Shown: one piece after another, positions 17,001 to 29,000 of the stretch
Layout: each line of letters starts with the position of its first letter
Numbering within the stretch: the first letter of the stretch is position 1
NCBI GenBank assembly: GCA_023954745.1
Contig: JAGSHC010000041.1
Span: 1-34,172, forward strand
Direction: 5' to 3'
Length of the DNA stretch: 34,172 nucleotides
DNA from: Deltaproteobacteria bacterium
Lineage (GTDB): Bacteria > Myxococcota_A > UBA796 > UBA9615
Notes under the pieces: model-generated
The model's database searches: none
What the model was told of the DNA's origin: nothing
The model's input: only the letters and a program-made list of their open reading frames with translations
Program-made: the position numbers and the translations under genes

Positions 17001-20000
17001 CACGAACCCGCCCGGGTCCTGGATGATCGTGTCGATGGAGTCCATCGCGTTGTTGATGAGCGTGTAGAAGTCTGCGGGCGGGATGCCGGCGACCTGCAGG
17101 ACCCCCTCGAGGATCATCTTGCCGAGGGCTTCCCAGTCCCCGGTCAGCACCGCCGTGGCGAGGGCCATGGCGGCGTTGATGGCTGCCTTGTACGCCTCGA
17201 TGAGACCCGTCAGCGCGCCGGCCACCATGTCGAGCAGCGAGTTCACCGCGCTCTTGAGGGCGTCGGCGATGGCGTTGACCGCCTGGTTCGCCAGCTCGAT
17301 GGCGCTGTCGATGAAGCCCGTCAGCGCCGCGGCGAGGCCGGGGAAGATGTCCCCGAGCAAGCCGTCCACGAGCCCCTTGAGCAGTGAGCCGTAGGCTTCG
17401 AGCGCGCCAGCGACGAAGCTCACGCACTGGTCGATGAGGGCCGTTGCGGCGTTCTTCGCCGCGTCCACGATGGCGTTGACCGCTGAAACCGCGGCGTCGA
17501 GCACCGAGTTGACGGCGTCAGCCAGAGCATCGAACGCCGAGCTGACGGCGTTGCCGATGGCATCCCACCAGGAGTCGTTCTCCGCCTCGCGCTCGGCTTC
17601 CGCCTTCTTGCGGGCGGCCTCGGCCTCGGCCTCGGTCTTCTTGGCGGTGGCCTCCTTCTCGGCGTCGGCGAACTTCTGCTCGACCTCGGCCTCGGAGCTC
17701 TTGACCTTGTCGTCGATGCTCTTCTCGAGCTTCTGCTTCTCGGTCTCGGACTTGCCCTTGACCTTGTCCACCTCGGCGAGCTGCTTGTCCTTGGTCTCCT
17801 TCTGCTTGTCGGAGATGGCCTTGCGCTGCTTGGTGACCTCCTTCTCCATGTCCTTGTTGGCCGTCTCGACCATGGCCTTCTGCTGGGCCTCCTGGTCGGC
17901 CTTGGTCTTGGAGATGTCCTGCTCGTGCTTGCCGGTGGCGGTCGAGATCTGGCTCTTCGCGTCCGACAGCGACTGCTCGATCTGGGCCTTGCCCAGGTCG
18001 TCGGTCTTGTCCTCGACCTCGCTCGGGATGGTGCCCTTGCTGAGGAACTCGTCGGCCTTCGGGATTGAGCCCTGCGCGTCGAACGTGGGCATGTCGGGCG
18101 TCGCCACGGGGTGGATCTCGCTGACGACCTTCTCCTTGACCTCCTCCGGGCCCGGTCCATCGTCCACGGCCTTGGATGCCTCGGTGCGCAGCTTCTCGGA
18201 CTCGGCGAGCGACTCGTCCTTCTGGTTCACCGCGCGCGTGGGGTCCGCCGTGCCGGTGAGCTGGGGGTTGGCCTTCGGCGCCGGACCGGCGTTGGTCTTC
18301 AGGTTCGGCTTCGAGGTGGTGACCTTGCCCAGGTTCGACTTGTAGTCGGACTTCTGGCGGGACCGGTCTCCCTCGGCGGAGGGCTGCGCGATGTTGCCAA
18401 TCGTGGGCTTCTCGGCTGCTGCGAGTTGGGCCGTCGGCTCCACCGGCACGTCGCCGGACTCCTCGGAGGTGATGCCGTCGCTGAGTTCGTTGGCGTTGGT
18501 CGGGGAGCCCGTCTCCTGGCCGGAGGGGTTCTCCTGGGCCTGGGGCCCCATGAGCTCGTCCACCGACTTCAGGCTGGCATGCACCGCCTTCTCTTCGGTG
18601 TCCAGGGCCGCGTCGATGTTGCCCTTCACCTCGTCCTTGCTCTTGTAGTTGGCGAAGTAGCCCTTATCGAGGTGGTCCGTGGCCGCCGTGGAGGCCTTCA
18701 TCTGGACCGCCTGGCTGGCCACCGCGCCGCCGCCCGTCACCTGGTCGAGCAGCTGCTCGGCCGACTGACCCGCGACGACCGCATCGGCCACCTGATCTGC
18801 ATGCTGTTCCCAGCGGTCGCCGGACTGGCCGACTCCACCGGAGACCTGCGCGCCCGCCGCCTGCTGCACGACGTGCGCTGCCTCGTGGGCCGCCGTGTGC
18901 AGGCTCGGCGAACCCTGGAATGCCACCTGGTCGCCCTGGGCGTACGCCGAGGCGCCGATGGACTGCGCGGCTTCGCCCGCCTGACCGCCCACGTGGGCAC
19001 CGATGCCGCTGACGTCGTGGTGGCCGAAGGCCTGCTGGATCTGGCTGGCGTACGGCAGCTGACCCGCGGCGCCGCTGACGCCCTGGGCGGCCACGCTGCC
19101 GACATCCACGCCGTTCTGCGCGTTGCCGTTGGCGACCTTCTGGACGTCTTCGGTCTTCTTCCCCTTCATCTTCGGGGGGCCGATGAACTTCGGGGTCTTC
19201 AGCAGCTTCTTGATCTTCTTGATGATCCGCGGAATCACCTTGCCGATGGAGGCGGGCCGCTGGAACCACGGGCGCAGCGGATCCATCGTGATCCGCATCA
19301 TCTCCTTGGCCTGCATCTTCACGATGCGCGCCGGCGGCTTCATGTCCGCCCGCAGGTGGTCGTCCCAGATCCCGACGATCTCGAGGATGGTCTTCCACAC
19401 CTTGCGCTTGTTGACCTTCTGGAGGTCCGGCTTCTTGAGGAAGCGGCGCAGCAGGATGAGGGCCTTCTTGCCGTCCCGCTTCATCACCGACTTGGCCTTC
19501 TTGCCGCCGGGGATGTCGCCCTGGGCCGCCTTGCCCTGGGCCGCCGACTGCTCGGAGACCTGCTTGCCAGCCTGGGCCGCCAGCGCCTGACCGCCCTCGA
19601 CGGGCTTCTTGGGCTGCTTCTCCCAGTCCATGAGGCGCAGCAGCGTCTGCATGTCCGGGGCGAGCTTGCTCAGCCACTTCATGACGCCCGGGTCCGTCAG
19701 CAGCGCAGCGCGTTCACCGGCACCGGACGTGCGCAGCATCTCGGCCACCGTCTTCCACGGCGCGCCGGCCTTGGAGAGCTTGATCCAGCTCATCACGACC
19801 GGGTTCTTCTTCTGCTCGGCGCCCTGGTTGGCGACCTGCGGAGCAGTCGTGGAGCCGCTGCCCGGCAGGGCCTTCGGACCCGGCAGGAAGGGACGCTGAC
19901 CCGGGCCGTAGGCGATGACGCCCACGTCTGCGCGGATGAACGCCGGGACCTCGAAGGCGGCCGCGATGCCGAGGTCGGCCGGAGACGGGTCCGCCTTCCA

Positions 20001-23000
20001 CTGCTTGCCGGACTCGTCGGGCTCGGTGCTGGGGTTCGGGTGGGTGTGGAAGTAGCCGACCAGCACGCTGTCGCCCACTTCGGGGGCCGCGCCGAGGTCG
20101 ATGCTCGCCTGCTTGCCGCTCGTGGCGACGACGCTGATGGAGCCGCTCAGCAGGTTCAAGTAGAACCAGCCGCCTTCCTCGTGGCGCTTCGCGGGGTCGC
20201 CGGGGAAGGGGTTCGACTTCGCCCAGCCGGACTCCATCGCGCCCTTCACCGCGCCGTCGCCCAGGAGCTGTCCGGCCCCGGGGATGAGGGTGCCCGTGAG
20301 CTCGACGGCCGCAGCCATCTGGTCCCAACCGAAGACGCTCTCCAGCTCGCGCAGCCTCTTGGCGCTGGCGTTCAGGTTGCCCTGGTCGCCGCCGGCAGCG
20401 GTGATGATCTTGTCGCGGATGAGGTCCCAGCGGGTTCCGCCGGAGATCATCCAGTAGATGGTGGTCTCGAGGTCCCAGCCGAGAATGCCGGTCAGCTCGT
20501 GCATCTGGTCGGCGTTGGTCACGGTGATGACCCGCGCCATCCAGCCGTCGTTCATCACCTGGGGGTACTCACCGGCAGACACCGAGAGCGCCTTGTCCTT
20601 GGCCGCCTGGTAGTGCGTGCCCGAGGAGAAGATCCAGTCCCACTTCTCGTCGAACGTGCCGGCCAGCATGTCCACGAGGATGAAGATGTGGTCGTGCACC
20701 AGCATGCCGAGGTGGCGCGGCTTCCACTCTGCGTTGCGCACGCCGTCGCGCTCGCCCTGAGGCGCCGCCGCGACCTTCGGCTCGATGAGGCCCCAGTTGG
20801 AGCCCTTGTCGTACATCCAGTCGAGCTTCCAGGCGAGGTCCCCGCCCATGACATCGACGAGGATCGCCATCTCGTCTTCGGTGACGGCTGCGATGACGCG
20901 GGGCTTCCAGTTGGTGCCGCGGCAGGCATCGCGCTCGTTCTGGGGAGCGGCTTCGGCCTTGGCGAGGATGTGATCCCAGCGGGTGCCCGGCGTGAACATC
21001 CAGTGCCACTTGTAGTCGAGGTCGCCACCCATGATGTCGACGAGCTCGGCCATCTCGTCCACGGTCGTGACGCCGCTGGTGCGTCCGAGCCAGGAGTCGG
21101 TGCGGCAGGCGTCGCGCTCTTCCTGGGGGGCGGCCTCGGCCTTGGCCTTGATGTGGGTGTACTGCGGCGCCGCGGCGTGCATCCAGTCCCACTTGTAGTG
21201 CAGGTCGCCGCCCATGATGTCGACGAGCTCGGCCATCTCATCGGACGACGTGACGCCAGCGACCTGACCCTTCCACTCGTCGCCCCGGCACGCGTCGCGC
21301 TCGCCCTGGGGCGCCGCGACGGCCTTCGCGTTCAAGGTGCCGTAGTCGGTGTTCGCGGCGAAGATCCAGGTCCACTTGAAGGTGAGGTCCCCGCCCAGCA
21401 GGTCCACCAGCTCGGCGACCTGCGACAGGGTCAGGAACCCAGTGAAGATGTTCATCCACTCTTCGGTGCGCATCACGTCGCGCTGGGGCTGCGGAGCGGC
21501 AGTGACGCGCGGCAGGACGAGGGCCCAGGACGTGCCCGGCTCCGTCATCCAGCGCATCTTCATCTCGAGCTCGGCGTCGATGTTGTCGACGACCTTGGCG
21601 ATCTCGTCGGGGTTGGTGAGCCCCTGGATCTTGACCTTCCAGTCGTCGTTCTTGAGCTCGTCCTTGAGGCCCTGCTCTGGCGAGGCGGCGGTCATCTTGA
21701 CTACGTCGCTGCCCTTGGCGGCTCCGGCCTCCATGATCCAGTCGAGGGTGTCGGCGAGGTTGGCGCCGCTCTTGACGAAGTTGAGCCCCACCTCGGCGAG
21801 CTTCGCGCCGCTGATGAACCCAGCGATCTTGCGGCCGAAGCGGTTCCGCATGCGGTCCGCGTCGCTGCCCGAGAGGTCGCCCGCGAGGTTGATGACGCCC
21901 TTCTCGTACTCGTCCTCGGTGTCGAGGTCGAACTTCTCGGTGACGTTGCGGCAGGGCTCGTAGCGCTCGCTGTCGTCCGGCTCGGCGTTGCCGCCGATGT
22001 CCTTGCCGTCGTTGTTGTCGATGCCCTTGGCGTTGTCCGTCCCACCCGCAATGTCGTTGCCGGACGGGGTGCCTCCCTTGAGCAGGTCGAACGAGAAGTT
22101 CGGGTTGTAGTCCATCGCGACGCCGGCTTCGTACTGGAACGTCTTCGACGCCATGGGGAAGTCGGCGGACCAGGAGAAGAGCCACAGGTCGATCTCGGCC
22201 ATGAGGCCGGCCTCGAGGCCGAACTCGAACATCAGGCCGGCGCTCGCGCTCAGGTCGATGTCGAGGCCGAGGCTGTTCTCGGCGGAGGAGTAGTGCGCGC
22301 CGACGCTGGCCATCATCTCGGCGAAGATGGCCGCCTTGCCGCTGGCCTCGATGTACCCACCGATGAAGGCAGGACCGATGCCAAGGCCGAAGGCGAAGCG
22401 AATCGCGGCGATCATGCCGGCTTCGGCGCGGCCCTTGATGGAGCCGCCGATGTCGAGCTCGACGTCGTTGGTGGCGGTGTCGAAGGTGCCGCTGGCGAAG
22501 ATGTCCGTCAGGTACAGGCCCAGGGACGCGTATACGTCGAGGGACCCGGACAGGCGCGCTTCGAGGCCGACGACGCCGACGATGGGGATCTGGATGGACA
22601 GGCCGGGGATGCCGAACCGGGCCAGGAAGTTGAAGATGTTCTTCTCGTACTCGGCCTCGAAGAGGTCGACCTTGTCCGGGCAGTCGATGCGACCGCCGAT
22701 CTCCATCGAGCCGTCTTCACGCAGGGTCACCTCGGCGGTGATGGTGAAGTCGGGCGTGATGTCGTAGCTCACGCGACCCGTACCGCTGATGTTCCCCTCC
22801 TCGGAGAGGTTCGCGGTGACCGAGCCAGTGAACGGGCCCTTGTTGTAGGCCAGGGTGCCGGTGCCAGACCACTTCGCGTCGTTGTAGTTGGCGGTGATCT
22901 CGCCGGTGACGCCAGAGAGGGCGGCGCGCACGCTGACCGAGCCGCTGACGCTGCCGTCCTCGTGCATCTCGATCTCGCCACGCGCCCGCTCGGTGAACGG

Positions 23001-26000
23001 AATCTCGAGGTCGACGGCCACGGAGCCGTAGAAGTTGCCGTCGTTGACGCCGAGCGTGAAGTCGCAGGAGCGGGCCATCGGGATGCCGCTGACGGAGCCC
23101 GAGCCCTCCATGCGGAGCACGCCGTTGATGATCTCGCCCTCGACCGTGGCGTTGTTGACCGTCAGGAACGGCAGGTTGATGTTCCCGGCGTTGACCGAGA
23201 TGCCGCCGTTGATCTGGCCCTCGTTGGTGACCTCGACCCAGGCGCTCGCGCTCTCGACGAACGGGATGGCCAGCTGGAGGTCCGCGCGTCCGCTGAACTC
23301 ACCGTTGTCGTAGTTCACCGTGAGGCGCGCGCCGTTGGTGAACGGCACGTTGACCGTCGTCGTGGCCGAGCCGGTGAGGCTCTCGCCCCGCTTCTCGATC
23401 GTGAAGTCGACGGGGTTGATGCCCGGCGGGCGGAAGGTGCCGTTGATGTCGCCGTTGATCTCGCCCGCGGCGTACTCGGCGCTGAGGTCACCCTCGAACA
23501 GCCCCGATGCTGCGCTGACGTGCGCGCTCCCGCGGAGGGTGAAGTTCTCGCCGATCTCTGCGGTGATGCTGCTCTGGGTGACCGAGAGCATCGGCACGTT
23601 GATGGAGCCGGCGTCGATGGTGCCGGAGCCGATGACCGCTTCGTCCTCGTAGCGCACGCCGATGTGGGCGCGCTCGAACATGCTGGTGTCGATGTCGAAG
23701 CCGCCAGAGCCCGTGATGTCCGTGCCCTGGAACGCGAGGTTCGCGGTGCCGGTGAGGATGGCGATGGACGCGCTCAGCGTCGCGTTGCCCGACAGGTCGG
23801 ACTCGCCGTTGCTGATGGCCGCTGTGACGCTCGCCGACTCGACCGTCAGGAACGGGACCTCGATGTCGCTGGCGTTGACGGTGATGGAGCCGCCGACGGA
23901 GCCGCCAGGCTCGATGTCGATGGTGCCCACCGCGCTGTCCACGATGGGCAGCGACAGCTCGGCGCGCCCGGAGCCACCGAACTCGCCGTTCTGGTAGCGG
24001 ACGGTGAACGAGGCGGACTCGACGAGCGGGATGTTCGGCTCGACCGTGGCCGACCCGCTGATGCTGTCGCCCTGCTTGGTGAGGTTGAAGGCGACGGGCG
24101 CGATGCCGGGTGGACGGAAGGTGCCGTCGACGCTGCCGTCGATGTCGCTGCCGGTCCAGTTGACGTTGAGGTCGCCGCTGAACAGGTTGCCGGCGGCGGT
24201 GACGCTGGCCGACCCTGCGACGGTGATGGTGTCGGCGAGGCCGATCGTGATGGAGCTGCTCGTCACCGACAGCATCGGCAGGTCGATGTTGTTGGCGTTG
24301 ATGGTGCCTTCGCCGGTGACCTTGCCGCCCTGGTAGGCGACGTCGATGCGGGCCGACTGGAAGAAGCCGGACTCGAGGTCGAAGCCGCCGGTCGCGCTGA
24401 TCTGGCTGCCATTGAAGCTGAGGCTCGCCGTCCCCGAGAGCGCGCTGATCTCCGCGGAGATGGTCGCGCTGCCCTGCAGGTTCATCTCGCCGTTGGTGAT
24501 GGTCGCGGTCACCGAGGCGCTGTCCACGTTCATGAACGGCAGCTCGATGTCGCCGGCCTCCACCGTGATGGAGCCGTTGACCTGACCTTCGGGCGTGATG
24601 TCGATGTTGCCTTCGGCGCGCTCGACGATGGGCAGGTCGAGCTCGACGCCGACGCCGCCACCGAAGCGCCCGTTCTCATAGGCGGCGCGGATCGTGGCCG
24701 ACTTGACGAGAGGCACGTTGACCGCCGTGTTCACCGAGCCCGAGACGAGGTCGCCCTGCTTCTGGAGAGTGATGGCGATTGGGTCGATGCCCGGCGCGTT
24801 GATGTTGCCGGCGACGCTGGCGTCGATGTCGTTGTCCGCGTAGCTGGCGGTCATCGTGCCGCTGAAGAAGCCCCCGGCGGCGACGGTGGCTTCGCCCGCG
24901 GCCGAGAACGACTCCGCAAGCTGCACCGCGATGGTGCTGCTGCTGACGGAGATGTAGGGCAGCGTGATGTCGTTGGGCTGGATGGCCGCGCTGCCGGTCA
25001 GGCGGTTCTCCGCGTAGGCCACGTCCATCGATGCGGAGCCGAACAGCGCGCTCGTGAAGGTGAACCCGCCGCTCGCCGTGACGTCGAGGTTGTTGAACGC
25101 GACGGTGGCGTTGCCCTCGAGGGCCGGCATGTCCGTGCTGACGGTGGCGGTCCCCTGCAGGTTCATGTCGCCGTCGCGCACGTCGCCCTGGACGCTCGCT
25201 GCGCTGATGGTCAGCGGGCTGAAGTTGAAGCTGCTCGCCTGGATGGCGAAGTTGCCGCTCATCCCGTTCTGGTCGACGTCGACGCGCCCAGTGGCGCTGT
25301 CGAGGAACGGGATGTCGAGGGTGATGTTGGTGCCACCGCTGAAGTTGCTGCCGTCGTAGGCGACCGTCAGGTTGGTGGCCTGCACGCGGGGGACGCTGAT
25401 GTTGGCGCTCGCGCTCGCGGTGAGGTTGTCGCCGTCCTTTGCGAAGTTGAAGCCGACCGGTGTGATGCCCGGCGGGTTCAAGGTGCCGGTGCCGCTGGCG
25501 TCGATGTCGCTGCCGGTCCAGCTGGCGTTGAGCGTGCCGTCGAACAGGTTTGCGGCGGCCATCGTCGCCGACCCATCCACCGTGACGTCGTTGTTGTACG
25601 CCGCGGTGATGGAGCTGCCGCTGATGTTGAGGTGCGGCAGGTTGAAGTTCTGGTCCTGCAGGGTGATGGACCCGGACAGGCCGTCGTTCCAGCCGACGCC
25701 GATGTTCGCGTTCTGCAGGAAGCCGGCGTTCAAGTCGAAGCCGCCATTGGCCGTGAAGTCACTGCCCCCGAAGGTCGTGTTGGCGGTGCCGCTGAGGAAG
25801 CTGATGCTCGGGGTGATGGCCGCGCTGCCCGAGAAGCCTGCGCTCGCGTCGTAGGCCAGGTTCAACGCGGCCTGGTTCATCTGCGGCAGGTTGAAGTTGA
25901 TCGACGGGACGAAGCTGAAGCCGTTGGCCACCGAGCCCGTGAAGGTCCCGCTGAGCATGTTGCTCAGGGCCGAGACCGTCCCGCTGACGTCGCCGCCGAG

Positions 26001-29000
26001 GATCCCATTGGTGATTGTGCCGTTGACGACAATGGCGCTGACCGAGATGGGCCCGAGCTCGAAGGTCGGCGTCGTGACGCTCGCAGTGCCGCCGACTCCG
26101 CCGGCCTGGTCGATGGTCGCGTTGAGGGCGCCACCGAAGAACTGGGCGATCTGGAAGGTGCCTGCGCCCGAGCCGCTGAAGCCGTTCTCGCTGTTGTAGG
26201 AGAGAGACACCATCGCGTCGCCGGTGATGCCGGCTGTGCGCACGGGGAAATTGACGCTGACCGTGCCCGTCCACGAGGAGCCGCCGAGGTCGAGGTCGAG
26301 CTCCGGCATCGAGGACGGGTCGAGGCCGCCCATCGCGTACGCGGTGATGAAGCTGGGCAGGCCGATGGAGCCGTCGACGTGACCGGTCACCTGGCTGCCG
26401 TCGTAGCCCATCTCGAACGCGCCGCTGACGAGGCCGTTGGCGATGGTCGTGTTGCCCGAGCCGGTCGCGCCGATGCCGCTGGTGCCGGCGGTGACGCTGC
26501 CGGTGAACTCGCTGACGACGAGGCCGGGTGCGCTGATCTCCGTCGGGGAGAGGGTGCCGGTGCCGTCGACGTCGCCGCTCTGGAGCTGCAGGCTCATCGT
26601 GCCGGCGCCCAGGCCAGCGATGGTCCACCCACGCTCGATGGCGGCCGTGACGTCCCCCTCGCCGGTGAAGCCGAAGGCTGCGTCGCCGTTGATGATTGGC
26701 CACAGGAACGAGCCCGTGATGGTGCCGCCGGTGACCTGTCCGCTCGCGAGCGTGAGGTTCACCTGAGGGTTCTGGATGCCCGTAATGGGGGAGGGCAGGT
26801 TGCAGGTGTAGGAGTCGCCCTCGAGGTCGGGCACCGGCACGTTGATGTTGATCGTGCGGCCGCCGAGGTTGAGGGGGAAGCGGACGCCGCCTCCACCGAG
26901 GGGGGCGAGTTGCACCGGGCCCTGCAGGCTCTTCGCCTGGAGGGACTTCTGCTGCACGGCACCGGAGCCGCTGCCAGCCACGCTGTTGAGCAGGGGCTCG
27001 GCGCTCTTGCCGGCGACCACCGCATCCGCGACCTGATCCGCGTGCTGCTCCCACTTGTCCTGACCGCCGCCGCCCTTGGTGGCGACACCGGCGCGCTGCT
27101 GGACCACGTGTGCGGCCTCGTGAGCGGCCGTGTGCAGGTCCTGGCCACCGGAGCCGAAGGCCACGTCGTTGCCGGTGGCGTAGGCCTTGGCGCCCATGGA
27201 CTTCGCGGCCTCGGCCGCCTTGCCGTCCGTGTGGGCCTGGACGCCGGTGACGTCGTGCTGGCCGAAGGACTGCTGGATCTTCTCGAGGTGGGGCAGGGGA
27301 CGCCCTGCGCCCTGGATGCCGTGCTCGGCAGCGGCCATCGCCGGGGAGGCGGAGTCGCCCTTCGCCTGGACCAGGTTGGGGTCCATCTTGGCCTGGGCAC
27401 CGCCGCCGCCGCCGCCACCGCCGCCGTCGCCAGCCTGACCGCCGGCCTGGCGCGCCATGGTGTTGCCGTCGATGGACGGCGAGCTGCTCGGAGCGAGCAT
27501 GTCCTGCCCGGGCTCGCTGCCCAGGTTGAAGTCGAACGACGGGTTGTAGTCGAAGTTGACGCCGGGGTTGTAGTTCCAGCTCTTGCTGGCCAGCGGCCAG
27601 TCGTGCTCCCACTTGGTGAGCCAGAGGTCCACCGACGCGGTGATGCCGCCGCTGATCTCCAGGGCGAACTCGAGGCCCGCGCTCGCGTTGACGTTGACCC
27701 CGAGGGCCAGGACGTCTTCCGCCGAGGAGTAGTGGGCGTTGACCCCGGCGCCGATGCCCGCACGGATGCCGGCGGAGCCCGCGATCTGCACGTACCCACC
27801 GATGAAGGCGGGTCCGATGCCGAGGCCCACGGCCAGTCGCGCGGTGGCGGTGACACCAGCGCTCGCCTCGCCACGAATCTCACCGCCGACGTCGAGCTCG
27901 ACGTTGTTGTCAGCGGTATCGAACGTCCCGCTGGCGGTGATGTTCTGCATGTACAGACCGACGTTGGCGTAGGCCTCCAGCTTGCCGCTGAGCTGGGCTT
28001 CGAGGCCGACCACCCCGACGACCGGGAGCTGCACGGACAAGCCGGGGATGCCGAAGCGCCCGGTCATGTTGAAGATCTCGCGCTTCCACTCCTTCTCGAA
28101 GAGGTCGATGCGGTCCGGGCACTCCAGAGCGCCGCCGACGACCATCGTGCCGTCCTCGCGCAGAGTCACTTCACCGGTGACCGTGAGCTCGTCGGTGATG
28201 GCGTAGCTGACACGGCCGGTGCCCGAGAGGGCGCCCTCGCGGGAGATGGCTGCCTCGACGGAGCCGCTGAACTTGCCGCGGGAGTAGGAGAGCGTGCCGG
28301 TGCCGGAGAAGCCACCGTCCGCGTAGTCGACGTGCACGGCGCCGGAGACGCCGGCGATCTCGGCTTCGATGTCCGCGCTTCCGCTGACGGAGCCGTCCTC
28401 GCCGAGGTTCACGGTGACCCGCGTGCTCTTCATGGCGGGGACCGCGAGGTCTGCTTCGACGGAGCCGCTGAAGCCAGCCGAGCTGACGCCCAGGGTGAGG
28501 TTCGCGCTGTTGACCGCGGGGATGCCGGTGATGGTGCCGCTGCCCTGCAGGGACAGGTGGCCGGTGCTCGCGATGGAGCCGGACACGGTCACGCCGCTGA
28601 CGGTCATGCCGGGGATGGTGACGTCGCGGGCGGCGACCTGGACGGTCCCGGTGATGGTGCCATCGGTGTCGACGGTGACCTGGACGGAGCCGCCCGTGAT
28701 GAAGGGGACCGCCAGGTCAGCGCGCACGTTGCCGCCGAAGCGGCCGTTGGCGAAGGAGACCGTGAGGTCTGCCGCCTCGGTGAACGGGATGGCCAGCTGC
28801 GTGGTGGCGCTGCCGGAGAAGGCTCCGCCGCTGTACTCGGCGTGCAGCTCCACGGGGGTGATGCCCGGCACGTTCATGGTCGAGTCGATGCTCGCCTCGA
28901 CGCTGCTGCCCGTGACGTTGACCTCCATGTTGCCGGAGACGAGGCCGCCGGCGAGGGAGGCGCTGGCGCTGCCGTTGACGGAGAAGCCTTCGGAGTCCAG

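Noticed and set aside
14085-17387. A 1,100-residue open frame on the plus strand
   Set aside because: Same antisense register as the giant gene; no motifs, no ribosome site.
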